In this document: positions 11,100 through 22,099 of the stretch, one piece after another
Position numbering within the stretch: the first letter of the stretch is position 1
Layout of the letters: each line of letters opens with the position of its first letter
Assembly (NCBI GenBank): GCA_030068075.1
Contig: CM057841.1
Span: forward strand, 36,559,030 to 36,623,029
Direction of reading: 5' to 3'
DNA: 64,000 nucleotides
DNA from: Paguma larvata
Lineage: Eukaryota > Chordata > Mammalia > Carnivora > Viverridae
Notes under the pieces: model-generated
Told to the model about the DNA's origin: nothing
What the model saw: only the letters and a program-made list of their open reading frames with translations
Databases searched by the model: none
Program-made: the position numbers and the translations under genes

Positions 11100-11569
11100 A
11101 TTTAGGAATGATGTCACCCTGAGAAGAGGCTGTTGTGAGGCGTCTCTGTTTAATTAAGCCACCTGCTTACTGCCAACCTTCTATCAGCCAGCCGCTTGCG
11201 GGTATCAAGGACTCTTGCGTCATAGAACTCAGAACGGAGTCTGGCCCAATACGTTCGTGTTTAAAGCACGCCGTGGCTTCATTTCCATTTTCTCCTGGGT
11301 ACCATCAACATTCTGTCCTTTCCTGTTGTAAATATATTATGGAAATGACAGCTATATGGACCTTTTCAAACTACGGTCTTGAATGGATCCAGATTGCCAA
11401 GCTGGTAAAAAAGATAAATAAATGAATCGTGAATGAAAATAGTTTCAAAATCTAAAGAGTGCTTACCGTAGCTAGAGAAAAGGCCAAAAGCTGGAAGAGT
11501 GGAAGCTTCTGTTCCCGTCTTCATGGTAGGATCTGCAGGTATTCAGTAGTATGCCCTGGGGACATTTCA
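11100..11569. other. Unique sequence; relatively CpG-containing block at 11135-11280
   Basis: Several CpGs cluster here (for example in GCCGCTTGCGGG, TACGTTCGTG and CACGCCGTGG) against a CpG-poor background. A plus-strand open frame of 96 codons (11135-11425) has no recognised similarity and starts without context. Possible ancient conserved non-coding DNA. I see no gene. Confidence 0.35.
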
Positions 11570-11700
11570 GTTTCACTATTTCAAAACTGAGGATTAATAA
11601 GAGCACCGACTTCATCAGAGAGTTGTGAGAATTAAAGGAGACAATTTACAGAAAATGCTCAGAAAGAGCCTAATAGTAAGATGGTAATTGTAAGCATTGT
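11570..11700 (-). repeat. MIR SINE fragment
   Basis: 'caaaactgaggattaataag', 'gttgtgagaattaaaggag' and 'gaaaatgctcagaaag' follow reversed MIR order. Confidence 0.6.
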
Positions 11701-12319
11701 GGCTGGTGGGTTTACAGGAAAGCCAACTCTGAGACAGAGGCTAACAAGAAGGAAGATTATCACGCTCACCTGAGGGTAAAGACAAGGAAAGCGGGTTGGA
11801 CAAAGGAAGAAGTTGGGCTGGAAAGCAGTCATGAGAAGGTGTCTGCCAGTCCCACGGAGAGCTCCAGACCTCAAATAGCCCTTTGGAATGGTCCTGGATT
11901 GGGGTGAGGGTCTGTCGTTTGGGCGAGGCAGCTGTCATTAGCCGTAAGCAGCCCCCAGACAGGGCTACTCCAAGTATTGTGATAGTAATTTCTCCCTTTA
12001 TGAGGTCAGATGTGGGGGGCGCAGTATTACCACGAATTGGATAATGGTTGTCTTGTTATTGCGTTGATGATTCTTTTGGTCCTTTTGTTCATCTTGAACC
12101 ATTTTGTCCCATCTTTTAGTTCCTTACACAAAAATAACATCTGCGGAGCCCAGTGCAATAATATATATGGCGGGCCATAGAACACATGTCTAAATACATA
12201 CAAGGTATAAATCATGCTCCCAGACAATTAAATATGTATGGGCACGGTATCTTGTGAAAGGTAGACTTTTACAATGACCTGGAAAACTAAGTAGGAATTT
12301 AGAAATTGCAGACTGCATG
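11701..12319. other. Unique sequence, nothing recognised
   Basis: Non-repetitive. Minus-strand open frames of 65-71 codons overlap in different frames and look like chance. Confidence 0.4.
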
Positions 12320-12333
12320 GAAATCTGTTCGGG

Positions 12334-12565
12334 AGGGGCGCCTGGGTGGCTCAGTCGGTTAAGTGTCCGACTTCGGCTCAGGTCATGATCTCGCAGTCTG
12401 TGGGTTCGAGCCCCGCATCGGGCTCTGTGCTGACAGCTCAGAGCCCGGAGCCTGCTTCGGATTCTGTGTCTCCCTCTCTCTCTGTGACCCTCCCCCATTC
12501 ATGCATTGTCTCTCCTGCTCTCAAAAATGAATAAGAACATTAAAAAAAAAAAAAAGAATGAAAAA
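12334..12565 (+). mobile_element. Young CAN SINE with intact pol III boxes
   Basis: Closest to the feliform consensus in this window: GGGGCGCCTGGGTGGCTCAG head with box A (TGGCTCAGTCGG), box B GGTTCGAGCC at 12403-12412, CTGTGCTGACAGCTCAGAGC, CT-rich region and a ~15-A tail. Target duplication GAAATCTGTTCGGG (12320-12333) and GAAATCTGTTTGGG (12566-12579), one mismatch. Probably a recent, lineage-restricted insertion. Confidence 0.97.
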
Positions 12566-12579
12566 GAAATCTGTTTGGG

Positions 12580-13189
12580 GACATGGTGGTATGGGGAAAT
12601 CTACTCCCAAGACCACAGACCATCATCTGCTCCCCTGTCCATCCCAACTCAGGTTTATTTCTATACCACAAGAAACTCATGTGAGTATGTGTGAAGCCCC
12701 AGCCTGCATTTCCAAGCACTTATCATAACTTCACAAATAGCTGTGCTTTGCTGTCCCTCTGGGTGAGCCATGCATACTCTCTGGTGATGCAATCCATTCT
12801 CAGAAGGGCAGACTTAGGGAAGAGGTATAAAGGAATCTCAGAGCAATCCTGGGACAGTTGGGGAAAGGAATTCTGGGGGATTACGTACCTGAGTAAGATC
12901 TAGAAGGAGAGACCTGAAGCCATGCCTGTCTGCTTGGCCCTAGATACACTGTTCTGTTGAAAGAGGCCCAGCTTTGAAGGACCAGAGTGGAAGCCCTCTA
13001 AAGCTCGTGTAAGGTGACCTAATGCCTTGCTAGCCCACGATGGAAGGGTTCCTCAGTTGTAGGATATCCAAGGCTAGAATCAGCCAAATGAGCAAGTTGG
13101 TCATCCTCGTAGACTTCAAGCCAGAGTCCCGCCTTCTCAGGTTGAAAAGCGGTACTATGCTTGCATATCCCTCTTCCTTCTGCCCAGGT
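12580..13189. other. Unique sequence, nothing recognised
   Basis: No repeat or gene recognised. Overlapping open frames of 62-72 codons on both strands lack similarity to known proteins. Confidence 0.4.
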
Positions 13190-13360
13190 AAAGCACACAT
13201 GCTGTTCCTTCTCTGGGAGGCTGGAGTCTCCATCCTCTCTGTCTATATGCCTGGTTAATTTCTCACCCTGCAGATCTCAACTCCATAGTCTCTTGCTCAG
13301 GGAAGACTTACCTGATTTCTTTCAGAGTGCAGTTTGACCTAGTCTGATGCTCATACAGCA
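13190..13360 (+). mobile_element. L2 LINE fragment
   Basis: 'catgctgttccttctctgg', 'cagatctcaactccatagtc' and 'ctcagggaagacttacctga' follow the order of the L2 3' region, diverged. No open frame. Confidence 0.5.
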
Positions 13361-13759
13361 ACAAGTGCCACCACACGGGAGTCTATCGTGGTGGCAATTG
13401 TACATGCGTGTCTCATCACAGGCAACCCATTTGTCCATCCTCAGCACCCAGAGCGTCTTCCACACATGCCACTTTACGGAGCACAGCAGCTCATTCGCAA
13501 GTGCCCAGCAGCAGACATCCGCTTCATCTGCAGGCCGGAGCCTTGGGATGTAAAGTAGGCTGGGCTGGAAAGGGCAGTCATTTCTTCCATGGGTTCTGAC
13601 TGGATTATTTATTAAATGCTTGGATAGAGAAAAAGTCTTTCAGTAAAGTTCTCCCGTCACTGTGTGGGTGAATACAGTTTGAACAATTCCCCGAGAGTAC
13701 AGTATATCGCCTCTTTTAGATTTTGTCATCAACTTTTACCCGTGCAGGGAGGCAACCCT
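13361..13759. other. Unique sequence, nothing recognised
   Basis: Two overlapping plus-strand open frames (13347-13553 and 13408-13599) have His/Ser-rich chance-like translations. No gene is supported. Confidence 0.4.
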
Positions 13760-14040
13760 ACTTAATTGATTAACAAACATTGACTGAACCTGTATAACGC
13801 CTGCCTCCTCCAATATCTACCATCATTTAAGTTAGCAATTAGAGCTGTATTGTAAGTAAAACAGGGTAATGAGGCCAACCTCTCCATTTTAAATAGTGCA
13901 TTCAGGGAAGGCATCTCCAAGAAAGTGACATTGATCTGACACCCATGAAGACAGAAGAAAGGAGTCATTAGGGTATCTGGGAGAACGCATGGCTTTGGAA
14001 CGGGCAGTGAAGTGGGGGTGGTTTTGCAGGCGTGCCCCAG
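13760..14040 (+). repeat. Ancient interspersed repeat remnant (family not named)
   Basis: 'cattcagggaaggcatctcc', 'aagaaagtgacattgatctg' and 'tatctgggagaacgcatgg' follow the same old repeat as at 61.3 kb. This accounts for the longest open frames of the window (139 and 148 codons, minus strand), which overlap each other in different frames and are not genes. Confidence 0.5.
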
Positions 14041-14514
14041 AGAAAGAAGAGCCCAGCAGCTGAAATCCACACACAGAGAGAAGGGCGGAGGAGAGGGGCG
14101 GGAGGACCACTTGGCGACCAGAATTACAAGACCGCTTTTGCCGTGGCGAGGAGCTGATGAAGAGTAAGGGACTGCTTCCACCCCACCGCACCTGCAGACT
14201 TATTATGCGGGGTCTTAGCATGCAACATCTGAGACTTGACGTTGACATGCTGACGGGGCAGGAGAGGACACCCAACCCAAGTGTCCAAGTAAGGAGGCCA
14301 GGTGAGGGAGGGGACTCTGAAGTAAAGAAGGACATGGAATGAAGAGAGGTGAGACACCAGGAATATTCTGGCTCTCATTGTTAAGAAGCCAGGCAGCCTG
14401 CTAACTTTTAAAATAATAAGTGCCACAACTATTTTGCTTATATGTGTAATGGGAATAATAATATTTTCTTTCCAATAGAGTAGTTAGTTTGTACATATTA
14501 AACAGTTTACTCAA
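14041..14514. other. Unique sequence, nothing recognised
   Basis: Purine-rich at 14060-14110, then unremarkable. No gene supported. Confidence 0.4.
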
Positions 14515-14605
14515 GTTTATGAAATTAGTAAGTGCCTGGGGCAGGATGTGAAATCAAATGTATGAACTCTGGATCCCAGGATCATAACCAGTTATACCAC
14601 ACAAC
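14515..14605 (+). repeat. MIR SINE fragment
   Basis: 'aaattagtaagtgcctgggg', 'caggatgtgaaatcaaatg' and 'ataaccagttataccac' match the MIR 3' half in forward sense. Confidence 0.6.
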
Positions 14606-14701
14606 CACGAAGGGCAGTGTGGAGGAATGCAGGGAATTCTGGCTGATGGATGCCTGGAGCATGCCTTTTGTGAGCAACAATGTTTTAAAATGTAATATTA
14701 A

Positions 14702-14943
14702 TTGGGCACTTGTGTGGCTCAGTCAGTTAAGCATCTGACTCTTGATTTTTGTTTGGGACATGATCTCACAGTTGTGAGATCAAGCCCCATGTCAGCCTCT
14801 GTGCTGAGAGTGGAGCCTGCTTACGATTCTCTCTCTCTCCCTCTCTCTCTGTCCCCCTCCCCTGCTCGAACTCTCTCTCTTTGCCCCTCCCCCTACTCAC
14901 GCACTCTCTGTCTCAAAAAAGAAAAAAGAAAAAAAATAAGATA
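14702..14943 (+). mobile_element. CAN SINE, older type (first of a three-SINE cluster)
   Basis: Head GGGCACTTGTGTGGCTCAG, CATGATCTCACAGTTGTGAG, TGTGCTGAGAGTGGAGCCTG and an unusually long duplicated CT-rich region (two CTCTCTCT...CCCCTCCCC blocks) before an A-rich tail. No confident target duplication. Confidence 0.93.
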
Positions 14944-14977
14944 AAAGATAATAATTCTACCATAAAAAGTTTTTCTG

Positions 14978-15190
14978 GTGCGCCTGGGTGGCTCAGTTGG
15001 TTAAACTCCTACTTCAGCTCAGGTCATGATCTCACAGTCTGGGAGTTCAAACCCTGCATGAAGCTCTGTGCTGACGGCTCAGAGCCTGGACTCTGCTTCA
15101 GATTCTGTGTCTCCCTCTTTCTCTGTTCCTCCCCTGCTCACTCGCACTCTCTCTCTGTCTCAATCTTTCTCAAAAATAATAGTTTTTTTA
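14978..15190 (+). mobile_element. CAN SINE (second of the cluster)
   Basis: GTGCGCCTGGGTGGCTCAG head, feliform CTGTGCTGACGGCTCAGAGC block, CT region and A-rich tail. Target duplication AAAAAGTTTTTCTG (14964-14977) and AAAAAGTGTTTCTG (15191-15204), one mismatch. It lies in the same orientation as both neighbours. Confidence 0.96.
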
Positions 15191-15236
15191 AAAAAGTGTT
15201 TCTGTAGAAACACAAAATAATAACTTAAACTACTAG

Positions 15237-15447
15237 CGGCTCCTGGGTGGCTCAGTCAGTTGAGCGTCTGACTTCGGCTCAGGTCATGATCTCGCAGTCT
15301 GTGAGTTCAAGCCCTGCGTCGGGCTCTGTGCTGACAGCTCAGAGCCTGGAGCCTGCTTCGGATTTTGTGTCTCCCTCTCTCTCTGCCCCCTCCCCCACTC
15401 ATGCTCTGTCTCTCTCTGTCTCAAAAATAAATAAACATTAAAAAAAA
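15237..15447 (+). mobile_element. CAN SINE with perfect 11-bp target duplication (third of the cluster)
   Basis: Near-consensus feliform copy. Its first bases (CGGCTCCTGGGTGGCTCAG) show a damaged GGCGCC start. TAAACTACTAG flanks it at 15226-15236 and 15448-15458, a perfect match. It is an independent insertion, not a tandem duplication of its neighbour. Confidence 0.97.
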
Positions 15448-15458
15448 TAAACTACTAG

Positions 15459-15749
15459 AGGGAAATTTATGTAAAATCCCAATTCTTGTAGATATAGATC
15501 AGCCCCGTGAACACTGGTCGTTACTGTCTGTCATCTTTCTGTAATATATGAACATATATTTAAAACAAAATGTTTAAGTTGTACTGTACTTACTTACATG
15601 CTCCCTGGAATTAAGTGTGCTTTGAAATTATTACACTGTTGTCTGTATAATACCTTACCAAAGGTAATTTTTTTTACCCCTCCCTTTTGTAATTATTGTT
15701 TGTTTTTAATTTATTTTTTACTGCAACCATTATTGCAATGAATAGTTCT
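15459..15749. other. AT-rich sequence, possibly old L1 3' UTR
   Basis: No confident family. It continues directly into L1 3' UTR sequence, so it may be the more diverged upstream part of it. Confidence 0.35.
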
Positions 15750-15988
15750 AAAAGTTCATTTCACAAGATATACAAATATCTAAACATTTTGCTGTACGTG
15801 TGAAACAAGCATGTTGTATGTCATTTACACCTCAGTTAAAAAATAGGAACAAAAAAGGGTCCTCATAAAATAGACAGTGGTGATGGTTGACCGACATTGT
15901 GAATGTACTTAGTGCCACTGAACTGATACCTAAAAATTGTTAAAATGGTAAATCTTGTGTCTATTTTGCCAAAATAAAAATATATAAA
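15750..15988 (+). mobile_element. LINE-1 3' end remnants (carnivoran and older L1MA/L1MB-like)
   Basis: 'gttgtatgtcatttacacct' followed by CAGTTAAAAAA is a carnivoran L1 terminus. Directly after it, 'ggtgatggttgaccgacatt', 'gtacttagtgccactgaact' and 'aatggtaaatcttgtg' are the classic older L1 3' UTR end, closing in an AATAAAAATATA tail. Non-coding. Confidence 0.75.
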
Positions 15989-16147
15989 AGTAATTTGAAA
16001 TGTACATAAATTCCCCCAAATGATTAAACTAATCAAAGATTAATTTTCTCTATATAGTTTGATAGAGTTGAAATATATGCATATGTGTGTATATATTATA
16101 CAGACAACATATAATTACCTTCTTTGATTTTTTTCTTTTTATTCTTT

Positions 16148-16206
16148 CACATGCCTAAATCAGTGCCTGGCTTGCAATAAGCATTCAATAATTCATTGTT
16201 TGAACG
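16148..16206 (+). repeat. Short L2/MIR-type 3' end
   Basis: 'atcagtgcctggcttgcaat' followed by AAGCATTCAATAATTCATTG resembles the conserved 3' end shared by L2 and reversed MIR copies. Too short to decide between them, so the strand is uncertain. Confidence 0.45.
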
Positions 16207-16995
16207 CAATTCCTGATTAGAGGATGTAAGTAAGTTTAAGAGAAAGTGTTTTTAAAAGGGATCAGAATCATGCAAACATTAGGACTTTTCCAGGGTCCAA
16301 ACTAATTCAGCTTTAGCCTTTACACTTCGGTGGGGAGGGAGGCCGTGTGTACACACACTGTAAAACCAAAGACATCCCTAATTGCCCTGTATTCAGACAG
16401 TCCTGGGGTGCACTCATTTCCTGATATTCAACAGAACACCAATCTTCACTTAACACAGTTAATGATATAATTTTTATTTTTAAAAGGGAGAGCTGATGTT
16501 CCTACCAGCTTCAGAAGATGTTTCAAATCTGGTTCTGGAGCCATTCTATTTCCAATTAAGCAGTGGGGGGATTCAATTACAAGCTGTGGGAAGCAAAGAG
16601 TTTGTGTCAATAAACCAGCAGTGGTATTAAGGGTGGTTTTCTGGTTTGCAAACATTAACAGCTTGAAACCTAAAGGCGTATGCTTTTGAAATTATCTAAC
16701 TATGCTTCTCCTGTAGACAGGATTAAGAATACCTGAAACCCAGCCCAGGGTTTCCTTCAAGAACATTTTCTCTCCTGGAACTCACAGCGAATTTAGGCAT
16801 TAAAGTAGTATATTAAAAAGGCTCACCGGGAGCTTGTTGACGAGGTTAAAGTCATTTAAAAAACAAAAAACAAAAAAACAACTATCTGGAAGAAGGCACC
16901 ATAATTTGTAGCAGGATCTGGTTAGAGAGGAAAAGAGGAATGTTCACTTAGAATAGAAAATTTTTTAGTATGATAGGGTTTTTTGGAAATATAGA
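16207..16995. other. Unique sequence, nothing recognised
   Basis: No repeat except a short (A)n-C run at 16858-16880. No gene supported. Confidence 0.4.
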
Positions 16996-17110
16996 CACTA
17001 CATACGAAACAGGAAACTGCAGCCTCAAAAGGTGAACGTAATTTCCCAGCCCTGTCAACTAACTGTTAAAAATAATTTAAGGTGAAGACCGGACTTGAAA
17101 GTCCCCCAAA
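16996..17110 (+). repeat. MIR SINE fragment
   Basis: 'gaaacaggaaactgcagcct', 'gaacgtaatttcccagccc' and 'gaagaccggacttgaaagtc' follow the MIR core and 3' half. Confidence 0.55.
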
Positions 17111-17258
17111 CAGACACAACCATTTAAGGTATGGGAGTGAAACTCAATCCAGCTTTTTTCATGAACTTAAGTGAAACGTAGGTGGTTTCTTGTAAATGCT
17201 TCTGATAATCATAAACAAAACTTAACTCATTTTCTCAATGTGGTAGATCATCCTTTTT

Positions 17259-17473
17259 TTTTTAAATTTTTTTTAAAGTTTATTTTTGAGAGACATAGAG
17301 GCAGAGCATGAGCAGGGGAAGGGCAGAGAGAGAGGGAGACACAGAATCCGAAGCAGGCTCCAGGCTCTGAGCCAGCAGCACAGAGCCCGACGAGGGGATC
17401 GAACTCACAGACTGCGAGATTATGACCTGAGCCGAAGTCGGCCGCTTAACCGACAGAGCCACCCAGGCGCCCC
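17259..17473 (-). mobile_element. CAN SINE, near consensus
   Basis: Reverse orientation with GTTTATTTTTGAGAGACATA, CAGGCTCCAGGCTCTGAGCC and a head ending CACCCAGGCGCCCC. Target duplication AGATCATCCTTTTT (17245-17258) and AGATCATTCTTTTT (17474-17487), one mismatch. Confidence 0.97.
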
Positions 17474-17487
17474 AGATCATTCTTTTT

Positions 17488-19070
17488 AACCAATCCCCTG
17501 CCATCTGGAAGCACCCGCTGTAAAAACCAATCGTTATGAAGGTGAGAGGAGATGCTTCTTGTCACTTCATAAGCCCTCCTGTAACATCAGGCCTCCAAAC
17601 TTCGTACCAGGTTTGGGTTGAAGTCCTCTGTGAACACTTGGTTTCTTCTTCATTAGAGTTCTATCAGGTAGAGCTCTCTGAATTTTCTTTTGACATCATT
17701 AACAGGTATAAATTGCCTAACGGTGTGTCAGGTGCCCTACCAAGAGTTAGATACACAAATGGAATAAGCCTCAGTATCTGCCCTTAAGAATTAATAGCTC
17801 ATCTAGATCTTTCCTGGATCTGAAGTTCTTTTTCTTTAGTTCTCCCGACTCACCTGAAGCATGCTGATCGCCTTCTCTCTTGTTTTTTTTTTTTTTTTTC
17901 CACTGTGTTTTCCTACTTGGTGAGACAGCAATTTAAAATTACTTCATTATACTTGGTTTTGAAAGACATTTTTGCTTATATGACTGCCTGAGGGCATTTA
18001 GCCTGTATGCCATTCCCTTTGGAAATAAAATTTCCCTCTTAGAATGGAACACTTTTTACTCCCAAACTATATACTGTCTTGTTTCCAAAATGAGGGCTGT
18101 ATCCGTTTAACTTTCCGGGAAGCTGAAACTAATTCCAGCTTCTCACAAATTCCAAGCAAAGAGAATAAAAATTCATCTGGTTGGTGACTTTGGGAGACAG
18201 AACTCAGCCTTTTTTCCCCTCATTTTGCTCTGCACACATTCAAGGTGAGTTGGGCATACAGTCAGAGCAGCCTGCTATAATCTGGCTTTAAGGTTTAATT
18301 CAGGACTGAAGATATGACATATCTATTTGGTCTCATATTGAAAATAAACTATGTTTTCTCATCGGCTTTTTTGGAAGCCAAGTTTAGGTTTTGACTGCAT
18401 CTGTCTATTGGAGTATCAATTAGTTCTGACTTGGGGAGAGTAGGAAGAGGGTTTTTCTTGGGCTAGGGAGAGGGATCCTGAACCACAATACCTATTTTAG
18501 GCTGAAGTGCAACTGCGTATGTACTAACTTTATTTTCCTGCTGAATGAAACTGTTTCTCGAGGCTGAAAGAACTATAGCCACCACATGGCCCCAGGAGAC
18601 AGTATTTTCCTGGTTAGCAAGGTAAGGCGCTGAAGAAACAAGGTGGCTCTTGCTTTTCTAGCTTCTTTCAAAAGAAAGATTGGATTGTGAGGGGGATGGA
18701 ATTAGTACGGGAGATAGAAGGGAGGAGATGATACACAAAATAAATTAAATTGAGGCTTCAGAACTCGAAACCTGCCAAGTAATGGATAATTGAAGCTATT
18801 CTGGGGAGCCTCAGGTAACTAGGGATGGCAGAGTCGGGTTTTCCTTGTGCCTTGTTCTCTCCCCATCCTTTTTTTTTTTCTTCTTCTGGCTCTTCTATCA
18901 TTTGGGAAGGTTTGTGTGTGAGGGGGGTGGTGGTCTTTGATATATTAACATGTTATCAATGTTTTTTCCTCCTCCGAGTATATTTATGTTTATGTATAGG
19001 TCAGAGAAGCTCATCTTTAACACAGACTATCACTTCTCTGGGGTGGAATTGGGAACTTTATGTGAGGGTG
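17488..19070. other. Unique sequence, nothing recognised
   Basis: Contains only a poly(T) run at about 17882-17900. An open frame of 117 codons (18825-19178, plus) runs into the TG microsatellite and ends in Val/Cys/Tyr repeats, so it is not a gene. Confidence 0.4.
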
Positions 19071-19165
19071 TGTGCAAGGATGTGTGTGTATGTGTGTGTG
19101 TGTGTATGGATGGTTGTATATATATATGTCTACATACGTGTATATTTGTGTGTGTGTGAGGTCTA
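19070..19165 (+). repeat. Compound (TG)n/(TA)n microsatellite
   Basis: Interrupted TGTGTG units, a short ATATATAT run at about 19117-19127, then more TG. Likely length-variable. Confidence 0.92.
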
Positions 19166-19307
19166 TGTAGACACATAGAACCTCAGGTATGTGAAGAAGG
19201 GGGAAAGCAGTTAAGAAAAGGGGCAGAAAAGGACCAAGAAAATTAGGTTGCCACCTTCCTCTTCTTTCTTTGTGAAAGAATCAATAAGGTGCAATGGGTT
19301 CTGTATG

Positions 19308-19734
19308 ACTTTGCAGTGGACTAAAGAATGGCTCTCCAAAGATGTCCGCATTCTAATCCCTGAAACCTCTCAGTATGGATTTTGCAAATGTGAATAAATT
19401 AAGGATCTCGAGATGAGGAGACTATTCTGGATTATCTGGGTTGGTCCAATGAAATCATGACAGTCTTTATAGGAAAGAGACTGAGAGTCAGAGTCTGAGA
19501 AGGATTAGGGACGACGTAAACATTTGTGGGGATATGAACCAAGGAATGTGGGCAACCTCCAGAAGCAGGAAAAGATAAGGAAACGATTTCCTCCATAAAG
19601 CTTCCAGAACAAATGAGTCCTGCCAACCCATTTTACACACCTGCACTCCAGAACTGTAAGAGAATAAATCTGTGTTGCTTTAAGCCGCTGAATATGTGGT
19701 AATTTCATATGGCAGCAATAGTAAGCTGATACAG
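19308..19734 (+). mobile_element. MLT1-type (ERVL-MaLR) LTR
   Basis: Good match to the MaLR order: 'tccaaagatgtccgcattct', 'aatccctgaaacctctcag', 'gaagcaggaaaagataagg', 'ccagaactgtaagagaataa' (polyadenylation signal) and 'gcagcaatagtaagctgata' with a terminal CAG. Solo LTR with no internal sequence beside it. Confidence 0.85.
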
Positions 19735-20903
19735 GGATGCTTAATGACTGCATGGTAAATGAATCAATATTATACAATTGTTCGGATTTCTGCATATTTG
19801 TGATGAAATAAATATAGACCTTCTTTTTCTACATGGGAGGCCTTCCGAAAGGTGAGGGCATTGAAGGGGCGGTTGCCACTATTTTTCTTCCTACTGAGAG
19901 ATTTTCAGGTGTATGCCAAGCCTGGAAGTTTCTGGAAGGCTGACTGCCAAGGGCTAGCCAATATATGTTTCCTTAGGGAGAGTCTGTGAGAAATAACGGA
20001 AGAAAATAAGCACCCTTCATCTTCCCTATAATCATTTAGTGAAGTATTATTATGAACAAGCTTTTAAACACAGAGGATCAGACTTACAGCCTAGACCTAG
20101 GCTTAGGCAGAAGGGGAGGCAAATTTAATCTGAGCAGTTCCAAGAGCCTGGCAGGTTGTGAGTGTTGGGATTCATTAACAGACTAAAAGCCCGTTAAATG
20201 CCGTGGAGCCGTTCTTTTCTAAGCCATTCAGTTCACTTCTTACATAAGGAAATAACGTTTAATAGCTTATTCAGGAAATAATTGGATTTTTAAAACCCTA
20301 AAATTAATTATAATATAAAATTATTGCATTTTTTCCTTAAACAAAATAGAGTAGTAAAATTTTGAGTGTCTTAACTAAACTCATCTTTTTTTTCCAGATA
20401 AACTTCTACTTCAAAGAAGTTCAGATTTTAATAGTTCTTAAAATTATCTTTTTTAAGAAACTCTAAACTTTACTATTAGAGTTAAAATTAGATTATAAAA
20501 TCAATCTAATATAAATTGAATCATTAATTAAGTCAATTTTAAAAGAAATAATTCAATTTCATTAAGGAGTTGTTACACTGATATTACAAAGTGAATGGAT
20601 TCCTGTAATTAAAAAGCATTGAATTCCATATGACCATTTATCTTTCCCCCTCTTTTGACCATTTTGGTGAATTTCTAAAACAGAATTTAATTAAATGCTG
20701 AAACAAAGGTGTAATTCAGAATTAAAATTCTATGGAAGAACTCACTGGCTAATCATCAGAGCAGACCCCCTCACCCCCAATATTTTGAGAACCCATAACC
20801 CATTTCATATGTATAATTTGAAGTATATATGAAATTATAAGAATGTATAGAATAGAATGGCAACTACTGAGGAGTTATTCATCATCAATGTGGTCTCCTG
20901 CAA
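19735..20903. other. Unique, very AT-rich sequence
   Basis: 20260-20720 is extremely AT-rich with many TTAATTA/AATTAA motifs. No repeat family or gene is recognised. Confidence 0.4.
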
Positions 20904-20920
20904 AGGAGAGGGATCCTTTG

Positions 20921-21140
20921 AGGCACCTGGGTAGCTTGGTCAGTTGACCACCTGACCCTTGGTTTCGGCTCAGGTCATGATCTCACGGTTTTGTGAATCC
21001 CAGCCCCACATCAGGCTCTCTGCACTGCCTGTGAGGAGCCCACTTGGAATTCTCTCTCTCTCTTTCTCTCTCTGTGCCCTTCTCCCACTTGCTCTGTCTC
21101 TGTCTCTCTCAAAATAAATCAGTAAACTTAAAAAAAAAAA
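20921..21140 (+). mobile_element. CAN SINE (older type) with 17-bp target duplication
   Basis: GGCACCTGGGTAGCTTGG head, GGTCATGATCTCACGG, CT-rich region, AAATAAATCAGTAAACTT and a poly(A) tail. AAGGAGAGGGATCCTTT (20904-20920) and AAGGAAAGGGATCCTTT (21141-21157) flank it with one mismatch. Confidence 0.96.
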
Positions 21141-21309
21141 AAGGAAAGGGATCCTTTTCTAAATGTTTTAGACCAACCTTTTTTAGGTGATTGATGTTTT
21201 CCTGGAGTTTAGACTGGGGTTTAAGCTATGTTTTCCAGAGTTAGATTTGGTGATATTGAAATCTTGCAGAAAATAAGCCACACATTTGGGTGATCATAAT
21301 TTTGAAGAA

Positions 21310-21515
21310 AGAGCCTTTGAGGTCAGATAGACTTTATTAGTGCTGTTGAGCTTTGTCACACCATTAACTCCACTGAGGCTCAATTTCTTCATCTGTAAAG
21401 GTAGAAACAGCACCTCCCATGTGGAGTTGTCATGAGGATTACATGTAATATCACTTGTCACGTGTCTACTGCATGTCCTGGAACATAGGAGATGGTAAGT
21501 AGATACTAGTTTTTC
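21310..21515 (-). repeat. MIR SINE remnant
   Basis: 'caatttcttcatctgtaaag', 'gagttgtcatgaggattaca' and 'ctgcatgtcctggaacatag' are reversed MIR in order. Confidence 0.75.
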
Positions 21516-22099
21516 TCCCTTTTTGCCTATCAAATTGTGAAATTTTAACAGGAGAGGGAACATTTTATTTCAGTTAGATAGTATCAACTAGTGGACAGAT
21601 TTTTTTTCTATCTTTACTTCCAAAATTGTACATCGTAATTTCCACTAGGGAGTTGAAGTGGACATCTTTTAGGTAAAATAAGCCTGTGGTACAATGGCTT
21701 TGAGAGCAAATTCATAAACTGTAAAAAATATATATATACACATATGCAAGTGAAGTAATACTGTTATTCTCCTACTGTTCTACAAATAAATTTTAGCTTA
21801 GGCTATTTTCCAATTTTCTCTTTAGCTTCACAGATATATTAATTTGAACGACTTTCATCAGTGATTTCATCCACAGACCTGCATCTTTAAAGAGGTATAG
21901 CTACACCTCCCATTTTGCCTTTCTCCAATAATTTGGACCACAGCAGCTAACTGCGATGTCTAATTGTATCTTCAGTTGGCTGATTGCACCCACAATTAAC
22001 TAAATATAAGTACCAAGGATCTTGGTACTTTCAATTTTATGCTTCAAAAGGAGCCTGTTTGAGAAGGTAGTTGGCAGTTGGCTATCTTCAGGAAAACAA
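21516..22099. other. Unique sequence with a short hairpin
   Basis: Non-repetitive apart from TATATATACACATATG near 21728. The inverted repeat at 22008-22030 is listed separately. No gene supported. Confidence 0.4.
22008..22030. other. Perfect 10-bp inverted repeat, 3-nt loop
   Basis: AAGTACCAAG (22008-22017), loop GAT, then CTTGGTACTT (22021-22030). Seen directly. No function is known to me, and it is not in a recognised repeat. Confidence 0.9.

Noticed and set aside
12336..12412. tRNA gene suggested by box A and box B
   Set aside because: These are the tRNA-Lys-derived promoter boxes of the CAN SINE. No complete cloverleaf is present.
13762..14335. Two minus-strand open frames of 139 and 148 codons
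   Set aside because: They overlap in different frames, lie on a diverged old repeat, and their translations match no protein family I recognise.
14702..15458. CRISPR-like or tandem array impression from three spaced similar units
   Set aside because: The units are SINEs with separate target duplications in a mammalian genome.
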